Below, piece by piece: positions 1-8,210 of a stretch of 64,000 bases of DNA (positions are counted from its first letter, which is position 1; each line of letters starts with the position of its first letter). Source of the DNA: JADFQT01 sp965216025 (GTDB lineage Bacteria; Chloroflexota; Dehalococcoidia; Lucifugimonadales; UBA3495). The position numbers and the translations under genes are program-made. The stretch lies in NCBI GenBank assembly GCA_965216025.1, contig CBDCEX010000010.1:71286-135285 (forward strand), in the 5' to 3' direction. The notes beneath the pieces are model-generated. The model was given only the letters and a program-made list of their open reading frames with translations. It was not told where the DNA came from and did not search any database.

Positions 1-970
1 CTTCTCGAAAGGTAACATCCAAAGACCAGTGCAAGCTGTTTTCTATGCCCCAGTGTCGGCGGGTGACCTCCAACAAAGTCTGGGCAGGCCTGGCCAGACT
101 GCTGATATAGTAGCGAGAGTGGACCGTGGTCCCGGTTGCCGTCTCCCGCTGAGCCGTGACCTTAACCACGGCGTTGAGGTTGGCCCACTGCTGCCGGTTT
201 TGCAGATAGTCCAGGCAGTCCGGGTCCGTGATGACCCAGCATTGACGGGTTTCCAGGCGGCCGTGGCCCTTGTTCAGCGTGCGGGCGAAGTCATAGGGGA
301 GGCCCTCGAAGTCGTATTCCTCGGCGCCCTCGAAAAGGTCGCGAACGTCATCGTACAGCCGGCCTTGATTCTCCTTCACCGCCAGCAGATAGTCGGCCTG
401 AGCCTCAATGATCTCCCGGGCTATCTCCCTCTGGCAGCCCATGGCGTCGATGGTGATGATGCAACCGGCGAGCTCCAGCAGCTGTAGCAACTTGGGGATG
501 GCGGTGATTTCATTGGACTTCTCGTCCACCTTGGTCTGGCCCAGCGCCAAGCCATGGGACGAGGCCCACACGTTGACCATGTGAATGGCCTTTTTGCCCA
601 GGGTACGGTCGTGGGAGCGCCGTACCGTCTTGCCGTCGATGGCCACCACTTCGCCTTGGGTGACTTGGGCTACGGCTTGGACCCACTCCATGAAACAGCG
701 TTGAAACTGCTCTGGGTCCAGGCGGGCGAAGACGTCGCCGAAGGTATCATGGGAAGGGATACCGTTGGGCAACTCCAGAAAGGACTTGAACCACTCCTCT
801 TTACAGTTGCCGAAGAGCTCGATATCCACCCAAGAATCAGCGCCGCAGATGGTGGCACAAAGGGCAATGGTGACGATATCCAAAAGTTTGTGCCGCTTGG
901 TACGATCAATCCTCGGGTCGTCCAACGCCGCGAAGTATTGGGCGATGGGTGCGCCTGTTGCCTGAACCAT
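1..970 (-). CDS. ISAs1-family transposase, 3' end beyond the window
   Basis: The minus-strand frame opens at an ATG at 970-968 and stays open to the window edge, giving about 323 residues. ISAs1 transposases are usually around 370 residues, so roughly 50 are missing. Family hallmarks are present: an N-terminal segment on low-complexity substrate recognition (DPRIDRTKRHKLLDI), ICGADSWVDIE, the AIDGKTVRRS motif with its catalytic Asp, ITIDAMGCQ, YLLAVKENQ and HWGIENSLHW near the C-terminus. These match the DDE transposases that excise and insert the element. It lies just upstream of an IS630 element and is divergent from it. It is unrelated in detail to the ISAs1 copy at 16.9-18.1 kb. The left end and terminal repeat of this element are not in view. 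Confidence 0.9.
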   Translation of the reverse strand, partial: MVQATGAPIAQYFAALDDPRIDRTKRHKLLDIVTIALCATICGADSWVDIELFGNCKEEWFKSFLELPNGIPSHDTFGDVFARLDPEQFQRCFMEWVQAVAQVTQGEVVAIDGKTVRRSHDRTLGKKAIHMVNVWASSHGLALGQTKVDEKSNEITAIPKLLQLLELAGCIITIDAMGCQREIAREIIEAQADYLLAVKENQGRLYDDVRDLFEGAEEYDFEGLPYDFARTLNKGHGRLETRQCWVITDPDCLDYLQNRQQWANLNAVVKVTAQRETATGTTVHSRYYISSLARPAQTLLEVTRRHWGIENSLHWSLDVTFRE

Positions 971-1123
971 CACTACCCCTCCCTAGTTTCGTCATGATGA
1001 TTACTATTTTAAACAAATTTAAGAAAGATAATAAGACGCGATTGCCCCCTAAACTAAAGCCAAAGTGAAACCTACATAAAGCGAACCCGAAGAGGAGTTG
1101 CGATATTCTGTAAAAGAAGTCGA

Positions 1124-1402
1124 GTGGCGGTGGTGGAAGGGATGACAGACATAGTGCAACTCCTGGAACGGTGGCAACTGGATGTAGGCGACTTACGGGA
1201 AAGGATGTATCGAGCGCCAACCCCTCGGGAGCGAGAGCGGTGGCACGGATTATGGTTGTTGGCCCAAGGGTGGTCGGCCACTCAAGTGGCTGAGGCTTTG
1301 GATAGAGAGCCTCATACCATTGGAAACTGGCTGGATAACTTTCGCCGAGGCGGGGCCCAAGGTTTGGTCTTTGAACAGACTGGGGGGTTCCCCCCGTCTT
1401 GA
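1124..1402 (+). CDS. IS630 transposase, N-terminal helix-turn-helix frame
   Basis: This 92-residue product carries the DNA-binding helix-turn-helix of IS630 transposases: residues around RERERWHGLWLLAQGWSATQ followed by VAEALDREPHTIGNWLDNFR. It ends in a G6TTC6 tract (1382-1395), where the catalytic frame takes over in the -1 register. IS630 elements often join such frames by programmed frameshifting. The other copy (41745-42023) has G5TTC7 at the same place and keeps the same frame relation, so the two-frame organisation is conserved and is not a random error in one copy. Confidence 0.8.
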   Translation: MAVVEGMTDIVQLLERWQLDVGDLRERMYRAPTPRERERWHGLWLLAQGWSATQVAEALDREPHTIGNWLDNFRRGGAQGLVFEQTGGFPPS

Positions 1403-2283
1403 ACTGGGGTCAACAGAACCAACTGAAGTCTGCGGTGCAAAATCCGCCTGGAGAGGCGGGAGTTGAATTGTCCAACTGGAATTGGAAAGTAGTGAGGCAA
1501 TTTCTCAAGCAGAGCTTTGACCTGGGGTTGAGTCGGAGCAGTTGCTTGAACTACCTCCATCGGTTGGGCTTCGTGCTGAAGCGACCCAAGAAACGCCTCC
1601 TGAAAGCCAAGGATGAAGCGCGGAAAGCCTTCGTCCTCCAGTACCGCCAAATCCGAGAGGAGGCCCAAGAGAGTGGGGCCAAAATCTTCTTCGTAGACGA
1701 AGCCCACTTTCGGGCCGATGCCGACCTGCGAGGCAAATGGGTACTCAAGGGAGAGGCAGCGCTGGTGGACTCTACCAGTCCCCGGTGGGGAGAGAAGGCC
1801 TGCTACTACTCGGGAGTTTGCTTGGAGGCTGGGGAGGTGGAAGCCATGGAAATAGCTGGAAACAGTAATGCCGAGACCTCCACCGCCTTTTTACAGCAGC
1901 TAAGAAAAAACCATCCTGGACCTCTGGTAGTAATCTGGGACAATGGGCCAGCCCACCGAGGAGAAGCGATTCGCAGCTATTTGACCACCCCTGACTTGCA
2001 GCTGAGACTGGTGGCCTTACCGGCCTACAGCCCAGACTTCAATGCCGACGAAGCCGTCTGGGACTGGGCCAGAGAAGAGGTCACGGCCAACGAATGCCTG
2101 GGAACAAAAGCCAAAGTCCAAGAGAAGATGAATGAATTCTTCGGCGGGCTAGCTCACCGTAAGGATGAAGTAAAACATCGCTGCCGAACCCGGTTACAAG
2201 CCCTAGCCGATGCATTGATAATGCCAACTACCCCGCTTATGCCATCACTGCCCCATGTAGTTCCCACCTTGGCTTTGGTTTAG
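1399..2283 (+). CDS. IS630 transposase, catalytic DDE frame
   Basis: The product has 294 residues if counted from a TTG at 1399, but it is more likely made as a frameshift fusion with the preceding frame. The DDE triad of the IS630/Tc1 group is visible as FVDEAHF, then VIWDNGPAH, then AYSPDFNADEAVWDWAR. No internal stop or deletion is seen, so the element may be functional. The gene ends inside the right terminal repeat; the last codons (PTLALV) are encoded by the repeat itself. Confidence 0.85.
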   Translation: MNWGQQNQLKSAVQNPPGEAGVELSNWNWKVVRQFLKQSFDLGLSRSSCLNYLHRLGFVLKRPKKRLLKAKDEARKAFVLQYRQIREEAQESGAKIFFVDEAHFRADADLRGKWVLKGEAALVDSTSPRWGEKACYYSGVCLEAGEVEAMEIAGNSNAETSTAFLQQLRKNHPGPLVVIWDNGPAHRGEAIRSYLTTPDLQLRLVALPAYSPDFNADEAVWDWAREEVTANECLGTKAKVQEKMNEFFGGLAHRKDEVKHRCRTRLQALADALIMPTTPLMPSLPHVVPTLALV

Positions 2284-2405
2284 TTACCCAATGCCGCCCA
2301 GGATAGGCTATAATCGGGCATCGACGAAAGCCGTCTTGAATGTGTTGGATTTCGGCGTCACGGCCGGAGCAGGAGCGGCTTCATGGCTTCATAAGGAGGA
2401 GCGGT

Positions 2406-2912
2406 TTGATCAGGACTCTCGGGGACAAGACTCCCAGAGTAGCGGAAACGGCCTGGGTCAGTGAGTTCGCTTATGTAGTTGGTGATGTGGAGATTGGAGA
2501 GCACTGCAGCATTTGGCCCGGGGTGACCATTCGGGCGGATGGAGAAGAAAAGATCGTCTTGGGCGACTACGTCAACGTTCAGGAAGGCTCGGTGATCCAC
2601 GGCGATGGACTGGTTATCGAGCATCACGTGACCATCGGCCACGGCGTGGTGGTCCACGGGGATTTCATCGGCGAAGGGTCATTGCTGGGGAACAACTGCA
2701 CCTTTTTGCACCGCTCCAGCCTGGGCAAGCACTGCCTAATCGCGGCCAACTCGGTAGTTTTGTCCGGCATCAAAATTCCGGACAGCTCCTTCGTAACCGG
2801 AGTGCCCGGCGAAATAAAGCGGCAGATATCCGAGGAGCAGCGGGCCGGCATGCTGAACACCGCCAACCATCTGGCGGAGAAAAAAGAGCTTTTCCGGCAG
2901 AGCGGCCTCTAG
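2406..2912 (+). CDS. Gamma-carbonic anhydrase-like hexapeptide-repeat protein
   Basis: The protein has 168 residues from a TTG start at 2406, chosen because AAGGAGGA (2393-2400) lies five bases upstream. It is a left-handed beta-helix protein of the gamma-carbonic anhydrase/YrdA group, with a run of hexapeptide repeats (VVGDVEIGEHCSIWPGVTIR onward). The three zinc-ligand histidines expected for the family are present at about 65, 79 and 84 (SVIHGDG, TIGHG, VVVHG). A C-terminal amphipathic helix follows (EEQRAGMLNTANHL). Family members hydrate CO2 or serve as trimeric scaffolds; activity cannot be read from sequence. It stands alone between an IS630 element and a solo IS630 end. Confidence 0.88.
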   Translation: MIRTLGDKTPRVAETAWVSEFAYVVGDVEIGEHCSIWPGVTIRADGEEKIVLGDYVNVQEGSVIHGDGLVIEHHVTIGHGVVVHGDFIGEGSLLGNNCTFLHRSSLGKHCLIAANSVVLSGIKIPDSSFVTGVPGEIKRQISEEQRAGMLNTANHLAEKKELFRQSGL

Positions 2913-2980
2913 TTGCAGCCCTGCTCCGGCAATAGGCAATGCGTCGATTTCCGCAACCTGAAGGCGCAAAACCCTTCGTC

Positions 2981-3058
2981 GCACCGGCGTAAGCCGGTGT
3001 CCAGGAAATCACATTCTCCACTGTTTCCTGGATTCCGGCGTTGTCACCGGAATGACGG
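2981..3058. repeat. Dispersed palindromic intergenic repeat
   Basis: Two nested palindromes are built on CACCGGCGTAAGCCGGTG and TCCGGCGTTGTCACCGGA, separated by CCAGGAAA and TTTCCTGG arms that also pair. A related unit occurs at 11080-11166. Such CCGG-rich repeats are typical of REP-like families and of mRNA 3'-end hairpins. Confidence 0.65.
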
Positions 3059-3097
3059 TGTTGCAAGCGCTGCCCAATCCGGTGTCGATGTAGATTC

Positions 3098-3117
3098 CAC
3101 TTTGGCTTTGGTTTAGT
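3098..3117. repeat. Solo IS630 terminal inverted repeat
   Basis: Read on the minus strand this site is ACTAAACCAAAGCCAAAGTG, matching the right end of the IS630 element (2265-2284) at 19 of 20 positions. It retains the CCAAA unit that the left end at 1053 lacks. No transposase accompanies it. Confidence 0.6.
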
Positions 3118-3148
3118 TCCAGTCCTCTTTCAGGATATAGCCGGTAGG

Positions 3149-4087
3149 CTAACCCAGTCTCTCCGCCACCGGCAAAACCCGGTCGGCCAGCTGCTCCATC
3201 ACCTGGATCTGGCTGTCGATGCCTTCCACTCGGAAATCGTAGGTTAGCTGGTCTATACCCAATTCCCGGCAGTAGTGAACATCGTCGATGACCTCCTGGG
3301 TGGTTCCTATCACCAGCCCGCCGGTGGAGACTGACCTTCCCTCCTGGGTGCCGATGTCGGTGAAGAAGAGGCTGCGCTTCAAGGAAATCGAAATGCTGGC
3401 CGGGTCGCGCCCAGCCTGCTCCGTCTGCTCCCGCAGGTAGGGTAGATTCTGCGCCACGAAATCTGGAGTCTGCCGGGTGGTGTGCCAGCAGTCGCCGTAT
3501 TTGGCGGTTCTCCTTAAGGCCCGCCGGGTGTGTCCGCCGACCCAGATGGGTATGTGAGGCTGCTGCACCGGTTTGGGGTAGAACTGGATTCCCTGAATGT
3601 TGTAGTACTGGCCATGAAACTCCGGCTCCGGCTCGGTCCACAACACCTTGAATATCTGCAAAAATTCGTCGCTCATGGGGCCCCTTTGCGCGTAAGGAAC
3701 GCCCAGAGTATTGAACTCCTCCTCCAGCCAGCCCACGCCCACGCCGCAAATCATGCGCCCCCCGGTCAAAACATCCAGCGAGGCGAACATCTTGGCCTGC
3801 ACCACCGGGTTGCGGTAGGGAAGGATGATCACCGTGCTGCCTAGCTTGATCGTCTCGCTGCAAGCGGCCATGTAACCCAGCAGGGTCATGGTTTCTAGAA
3901 ACGGCTCGTCCGACGGACGCTGGAAGGAGCCATCAGCGGTGTAGGGGTACTGGTCGGTTCCGCCGGTTGGCAACACCACGTGGTCGCCGGCCAGCACCGA
4001 CTCGAAGCCCAGATGCTCGGCTCGCTGCACAAAGCGGCGTATGGCCGCCGAATCGGGTAATCGGGGAATACTCAGACCTATCTTCAT
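3149..4087 (-). CDS. LLM-class F420-dependent oxidoreductase
   Basis: The 312-residue protein starts at the ATG at 4087 (MKIGLSIPRLPDS), preceded by AGGAG; a longer frame to 4198 lacks family similarity. It has the luciferase-like monooxygenase TIM-barrel signature: AEHLGFESVLAGDHV, IKLGSTVIILPYRNP, a Lys in QAKMFASLDVLTGGRMICGV, GVGWLEEEFNTLGV and PHIPIWVGGHTRRALRRTAKYGD. These are typical of TIGR03619-type enzymes that use reduced F420 as hydride donor or acceptor. The substrate cannot be deduced. The gene is monocistronic and convergent with the carbonic anhydrase gene. Confidence 0.88.
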   Translation of the reverse strand: MKIGLSIPRLPDSAAIRRFVQRAEHLGFESVLAGDHVVLPTGGTDQYPYTADGSFQRPSDEPFLETMTLLGYMAACSETIKLGSTVIILPYRNPVVQAKMFASLDVLTGGRMICGVGVGWLEEEFNTLGVPYAQRGPMSDEFLQIFKVLWTEPEPEFHGQYYNIQGIQFYPKPVQQPHIPIWVGGHTRRALRRTAKYGDCWHTTRQTPDFVAQNLPYLREQTEQAGRDPASISISLKRSLFFTDIGTQEGRSVSTGGLVIGTTQEVIDDVHYCRELGIDQLTYDFRVEGIDSQIQVMEQLADRVLPVAERLG

Positions 4088-4224
4088 CCTGGTCGTCTCC
4101 TGCCGGATAGAGATCCTGACCCTCCGGAAAATTGCACCGTAAAATTGCAATCGAAAGTATAGCACGGGGTCATCAGCATCTTTACGACAGGAGCCCATGC
4201 GGAAAGCCGGACGCTTGCTTAGAT

Positions 4225-5108
4225 TCAGGCGACGCAGGCCAGCCCCTGAGCCTTGATATCCGCCAAACGCTTTGGCCCAATACCCTTGATCCGAATCAGG
4301 TCATCCAAGGATGTGAAAGGCCGGATCAGGATCATCTCCGCCGCCCTTACCGGCCCGATGTGTTTTATGCGGTCTAGCTCCTCAACGGGCGCGGACTTCA
4401 CGTCTACCTGGCCTGCGCTGCATCCGTTGCCGCTGGGCGGCGGTGGCGGGGTTGGCGTCGGGGTTGGCGGGGGCAGAGCGGCGTGGCCGTGGGCCGGGGA
4501 GTAGACGTCGGTTGGGGAGTAGCGGTGGGCAATGGAGTAGCTGTCGGCTGAACCGTTGGGGTCTGGGTTGGCGGCGGCAGCGGCGTGGCCGTGGGCAAAG
4601 GTGTAGCTGTTGGCGGGGGCAGCGGCGTGGCCGTGGGTAGAGGTATAGCTGTTGGCGTGGGCACCGTGGTGGGAGTCGCCGGGGGCACCATGGTGGGGGT
4701 CCCCGTGGGCGGCGGGGGCAAGTGGGTAGGAGTGGGCGCCGAACCCGGAGCCGATAGGTCCAGAGCTGTAGGAGGATCGGGTTGTTCGGCTGAGGGCTGA
4801 TTTGGCTGACTGGGTTTTCCGGGGTCATTGCCCGGCACCCTTGGCCCCGAAACCCTTGGACCAGAGGCATCGGCTTTCTGCGATGGCTCTGTCTCCAGAA
4901 TCTCAACCGCCGGCGGAGTGGGTATCGAAACTGGGACCCCAATGGCGTACCCCACCGAGTTGGGCAAACCCGGAGTAGGCGCCACGGCGGGGCGACAGCT
5001 GGCCACCGCTACCGCGACTATCAGGGCCGTCAACAGTCCCAGAATCAGGACGCTTCTCAGACCCAGGCCCAACAGATGCAACACCGTACTCGAAACTCCT
5101 ACCGCCAA
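4225..5108 (-). pseudogene. Pro/Thr-rich lipoprotein with ComEA-like helix-hairpin-helix tail, frameshifted
   Basis: The first frame (5108-4404) encodes a hydrophobic signal with a lipobox-like end (LIVAVAVASC), a charged spacer and a long proline/threonine-rich linker of PTATPLPPP units. Near 4485-4495 the frame breaks: CCGCTCTGCCCCC stands where CCGCTGCCCCC would keep register, which is a two-base CT insertion. Correcting it continues the linker (PTPTPTPPPPPSGNG) into a helix-hairpin-helix domain (VEELDRIKHIGPVRAAEMI, then LIRIKGIGPKRLADIK) ending at 4225. ComEA-type HhH domains bind double-stranded DNA at the cell surface during uptake. The break may be real, phase-variable or an assembly error in repetitive DNA. 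A short translation ending at 4404 is the alternative product. Confidence 0.65.
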
Positions 5109-5262
5109 AGCTGGGAAACCTCCCTGAATTTAACCCAACGCTTCGTGGGTGGCAAGCCAGCGGCCCGGAATATAAACCGGCATACAAGCAGGGAATACAA
5201 ACCACCCGGCATCTCGTCGGTTACCGCCGGCTGGTTCTTAAAACCGGAAATCGTGCGGTGAT

Positions 5263-5290
5263 TTGCCAGAGCAGGTGTTCGTGATATAAT
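5263..5290 (+). promoter_or_regulatory. Sigma70-type promoter for the 5378 gene
   Basis: TTGCCA (5263-5268) and a perfect TATAAT (5285-5290) are separated by 16 bases. The start codon is about 87 bases downstream. Confidence 0.65.
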
Positions 5291-5377
5291 TGCACCAATC
5301 TGGTCTCAACATTCAGAGTCGGGCTTGTTGGTGGACCTGGAATCTGGACCAAATAATCAACTCTAAGGAGGGGTACC

Positions 5378-6265
5378 GTGGAAAAGGCAAACACTGTTAT
5401 CGACGCTGGTGCGGTAAGCATAGCAATGGATTATCGGAAGGAGCTCATGCCGGATCAAGGCCTGATGATCCAGGTCTACGGCGATGTCGAAGGAAAAGAT
5501 ACCGAGATACTGCGGTTTGACTGCTTCGACCAAGACCCCCACTACCACTATGGCCCGATGAATCACAATGTTCGCTTGCACATGGACAAGACCACCGTAC
5601 TAAACCCGGTGGGTTGGACCGTGGGACAGATTCGGGACAAGCTTCCCACCATGATTCGTCGCGCTGGCTACGAGCAGTTGGCGGAAAAGGTGGAGGCGAA
5701 CCCTATATCCAGCTCCAAGATGGACGAGATTGAGTCGGTGGCGCGAGAAAAGTCTCACAACGAGCGCCGGTTCGTGCATCACAAGATGGAGCGCTTGCTG
5801 GAAGGCGACAAGATCGAATGTGGGAACATCCGGTTCGGATTGGAATACCGCGAGCTGGCCAATGACCGGGGCCTGGCGATTCATGTTCTCACCGATGCTC
5901 TGGGTCAGGAGTTCGAGCTGCTTGCCTTCGATTGCTTTGAGAACGGTCCCCACTACCATTACGGTCCTCGCGGACAGGATGTTCGCATCTATTGGGACAC
6001 CACCACCGCTCCAGACACCCTGCGGTGGACGCTAGACCAGTTCAAGGCCGGCAATCTGCGTTCCATGATTGAGCGTGCGGGCTATCCCACCGTGGCCGCG
6101 GCTTTGGACGAAAATCTGCTACAGGCTCTCATGCCCAAGATAGAAGCCAGGTCTCTGGAGCTGGTGGCGCAGAACAATAAGGCCCAGGCCAACGACGGTA
6201 AAAAGACCAAGGCCCAGTTGATTCAGGAGCTTGAGTCTCTGCGTGAGCAGGTCGCGGCTCTTTAA
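5378..6265 (+). CDS. Tandem duplicated-domain protein of unknown function
   Basis: The 295-residue protein starts at a GTG (5378) behind TAAGGAGGGG. I do not recognise a named family with confidence. It contains two homologous domains of about 90 residues. Residues 13-98 include FDCFDQDPHYHYGP and residues 153-240 include FDCFENGPHYHYGP; each continues through VR..D.TT and W(T)..Q to M.(R/E)RAGY. The paired Cys, His and Tyr residues in these motifs could form a metal or ligand site. The C-terminus (from about 255) is a Lys/Gln-rich coiled-coil-like helix. There is no signal peptide, so it is probably cytoplasmic. It is transcribed alone from a strong promoter and ends at a strong terminator. 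Confidence 0.8.
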   Translation: MEKANTVIDAGAVSIAMDYRKELMPDQGLMIQVYGDVEGKDTEILRFDCFDQDPHYHYGPMNHNVRLHMDKTTVLNPVGWTVGQIRDKLPTMIRRAGYEQLAEKVEANPISSSKMDEIESVAREKSHNERRFVHHKMERLLEGDKIECGNIRFGLEYRELANDRGLAIHVLTDALGQEFELLAFDCFENGPHYHYGPRGQDVRIYWDTTTAPDTLRWTLDQFKAGNLRSMIERAGYPTVAAALDENLLQALMPKIEARSLELVAQNNKAQANDGKKTKAQLIQELESLREQVAAL

Positions 6266-6290
6266 GTCACCTAGACCTTTAACCCAGGAC

Positions 6291-6329
6291 AAAACAAGAG
6301 GCCCGGGCGAATCCCGGGCCTCTTGTTTT
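6291..6329. terminator. Bidirectional rho-independent terminator
   Basis: The arms AAAACAAGAGGCCCGGG (6291-6307) and CCCGGGCCTCTTGTTTT (6313-6329) pair perfectly over 17 bp around a 5-nt loop. The A-rich and T-rich flanks let it act for both the 5378 gene and the opposing SDR gene. Confidence 0.9.
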
Positions 6330-6356
6330 GCCGCTCCAGCCGAATAATGTCCCAAA

Positions 6357-7151
6357 CTAAATCATGGTGTAACCGCCGCTGACGCTTAGTGTCTGGCCGG
6401 TTATGAAGCTGGCCGCGTCGGAGGCCAGAAAGACCACGGCGTTGGCGATCTCGGCGGCAGTGCCCATCCGCCGCAAGATGTAGTTTCGTCTGACCCGTTC
6501 CAGTACATCCTCGGTGAAGATGTCCCGCATTTGGTTCCACATGCTCTCTTCGCTGATGGATTCCTCTCCTGGGGGAACGATCAATCCGGGACAGACTACA
6601 TTGAGCCGAAGGCCATAGCGCCCGGTTTCCCTGGCGATGGCTTTGCTCAGGGCTATGACCCCGCCCTTGTAAGCCGAGTAAACCGCCTCCCGATACTCGC
6701 CCATCCGGCCGGCGTCGGAGCTGATGCTCACGATGGCCCCCGACTGCCGCTCGATCATGTGGGGTAGGACGGCGTGGATGCAGTTGATCGGGCTCCACAG
6801 ATTCACCGCCACTTCCTTCTCGTATTCCTCCCTGGGTTTGTCCAGGAATAACCGGTCGATGGTCCAGCCCACGTTGTTGACCAGCACGTCCACCTGGCCA
6901 AAATCCCGGATGCTCTGCTCCACCATGGCGGTGACCTGCCGGTCGTCGGTGACGTCTGCGGCGATGACTTCAACCCGGCTGTCGGGGTTCAGCGACCGTA
7001 CCTCCTTGGCCACCAGTTCCCCCTGCTCCGGCACCAGCTCGGCTATGACCACGTTGGAGCTCTCCGCGGCAAAGGCGTGGACTATTGCCCGTCCGATGTT
7101 GGAGCCGCCCCCGGTGACTATGACGTTTTTGTCCTTGAGACCGAGTTCCAT
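6357..7151 (-). CDS. SDR-family oxidoreductase (FabG/BadH-like)
   Basis: The 264-residue protein is a classical short-chain dehydrogenase/reductase. It shows the nucleotide-binding TGGGSNIG (13-20), NNVG (92-95), the catalytic Ser in VSISSDAG (about 144), the YSAYK motif (Tyr158, Lys162), and the PG/ISGQTLSVSGGYT C-terminus. It would use NAD(P)H on a hydroxyacyl or related alcohol substrate; the closest functional classes are ketoacyl or hydroxyacyl-CoA reductases. It is monocistronic and converges with the 5378 gene on a shared terminator. Confidence 0.9.
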   Translation of the reverse strand: MELGLKDKNVIVTGGGSNIGRAIVHAFAAESSNVVIAELVPEQGELVAKEVRSLNPDSRVEVIAADVTDDRQVTAMVEQSIRDFGQVDVLVNNVGWTIDRLFLDKPREEYEKEVAVNLWSPINCIHAVLPHMIERQSGAIVSISSDAGRMGEYREAVYSAYKGGVIALSKAIARETGRYGLRLNVVCPGLIVPPGEESISEESMWNQMRDIFTEDVLERVRRNYILRRMGTAAEIANAVVFLASDAASFITGQTLSVSGGYTMI

Positions 7152-7223
7152 TTAGAGGCTTCCTCCCAAATTAATGACCCTTGAGGAAATTTTTAAACTT
7201 GCAAGAAGCAAATCCCCCTATAT

Positions 7224-7241
7224 CCCCCTTTTAAAAGGGGG
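7224..7241. repeat. Perfect palindrome in intergenic repeat
   Basis: CCCCCTTTTAAAAGGGGG is an 18-bp perfect palindrome in the gap between the SDR gene and the glycosyltransferase gene. It lies past the 3' end of the glycosyltransferase on the minus strand and may serve as a 3' hairpin. Confidence 0.55.
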
Positions 7242-7294
7242 ACTTCCCCAAAAGTCGGTGCCCCCGACCTGGTTTGGCTCTTGAGTTAATTTCC

Positions 7295-8035
7295 TTACAG
7301 CTGACCATTTTCAGGGGGCCCGGGAATTTTTGGGATGCCGCCGAAGCGGAGCCGAAGCAAACCCTTGACGTCCTCGGTCACCGTGCTGGCCACGTTTACC
7401 GCGCTATTGGGGTCGTCATCCCATTTTACCGGGACAGACTTGATTCGGTAGCCTCGCTTGGCCGCCAGAATCAGCAGCTCGGTGTCGAAGAACCAGTTGT
7501 TGTTGAGGATGCTGGGCACCAGGGCTGCGGCGGTCCTCCGGTGCAGGGCCTTAAATCCGCACTGGGCGTCGGGAAAGGAGGTGAAGAACATGCTTTTGAT
7601 TAACAGGTTGTAGCTGCGCGAGATGATTTCCCGCTTCAGGCCGCGGGTTACCTGGGACGCTTTACTCAACCGGCTGCCGATGGCGATATGGTATCCCGAC
7701 TCCAACTCCGCTATGAGCTGGGGGAAATGCTGCAGGTCGGTGGAGAGGTCCACGTCCATGTAGCCAACAAAGTCGGCGGTGCTGTCCATCCAGGCCGCGC
7801 GGAGAGCCCTCCCTCGTCCTTTATTGGGCACGTATAGATAGCTGACTCTGGAATAATCTTGACTCAGCAGTTGGGAGATGGACCGGGTTGCATCGGTGGA
7901 GGCGTTGTCGGCGATGGTAATGCGCCAGGGATTCTTCAGGTTTTCCTCTAGGAATTGGTGCAGGCGTCGAATGCTCTTCGGAAGAGTATCCTGCTCGTTG
8001 TAGACGGGTATGGTTATGTCAACTGTCGGATTCAA
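7295..8035 (-). CDS. Family 2 glycosyltransferase (dolichyl-phosphate glucosyltransferase-like)
   Basis: The 246-residue product begins at a TTG at 8035 without a strong ribosome site, so the start is uncertain. It has the GT-A fold landmarks of GT2: ITIPVYNEQDTLPKSI at the N-terminus, IADNASTDAT, NKGRGRALRAAW, the DxD-type metal site YMDVDLSTD, and an acceptor region IGSRLSKASQV with QCGFKALHRR. This pattern fits polyprenyl/dolichyl-phosphate sugar transferases that load lipid carriers for cell-envelope glycans. No C-terminal membrane helices are present, so any membrane contact would be peripheral. It lies downstream of purH but a repeat separates them. Confidence 0.85.
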   Translation of the reverse strand: MNPTVDITIPVYNEQDTLPKSIRRLHQFLEENLKNPWRITIADNASTDATRSISQLLSQDYSRVSYLYVPNKGRGRALRAAWMDSTADFVGYMDVDLSTDLQHFPQLIAELESGYHIAIGSRLSKASQVTRGLKREIISRSYNLLIKSMFFTSFPDAQCGFKALHRRTAAALVPSILNNNWFFDTELLILAAKRGYRIKSVPVKWDDDPNSAVNVASTVTEDVKGLLRLRFGGIPKIPGPPENGQL

Positions 8036-8094
8036 ACTCTGCTTTCCGGGAGAACCGCCCTCGTACTGCGACCAACTGAAACTGTATTTAGGAC

Positions 8095-8180
8095 CTCACC
8101 CCCACTCTAACTCTCCCTCTTCAAGGGGGAGAGAATAGTCCCTTCCCCTCGATGGGGGAAGGCTAGGATGGGGGTGGTCA
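8095..8180. repeat. Dispersed C-rich/G-rich hairpin repeat
   Basis: The segment has two stem-loops (CTCCCTCTTCAAGGGGGAG and CCCTTCCCCTCGATGGGGGAAGG) framed by CACCCCCA and TGGGGGTG arms. It is non-coding and matches a repeat style common between genes in this type of genome. Confidence 0.6.
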
Positions 8181-8210
8181 CTGACTCATCAAAACTAACT
8201 GGACGATGTA

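Larger units (their letters stand above)
1053..2284 (+). mobile_element. IS630-family insertion sequence, complete
   Basis: The element is bounded by related terminal inverted repeats. The right end read outward-in is ACTAAACCAAAGCCAAGGTG (2284-2265). The left end at 1053-1067 is ACTAAAGCCAAAGTG, which equals the same sequence less one CCAAA unit. A TA dinucleotide, the usual IS630 target, is present at both edges. Two overlapping frames (1124-1402 and 1399-2283) encode the transposase. A truncated second copy lies at 41.7-42.2 kb and a solo terminal repeat lies at 3098-3117. Confidence 0.75.

Noticed and set aside
2309..2314. TATAAT just after the IS630 right end
   Set aside because: No acceptable -35 box lies 15-19 bases upstream, so a hybrid IS promoter for the carbonic-anhydrase gene is not supported.
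3009..3863. Minus-strand frame of 284 codons overlapping the LLM oxidoreductase
   Set aside because: Same strand but out of register with a clear enzyme, and compositionally unnatural.
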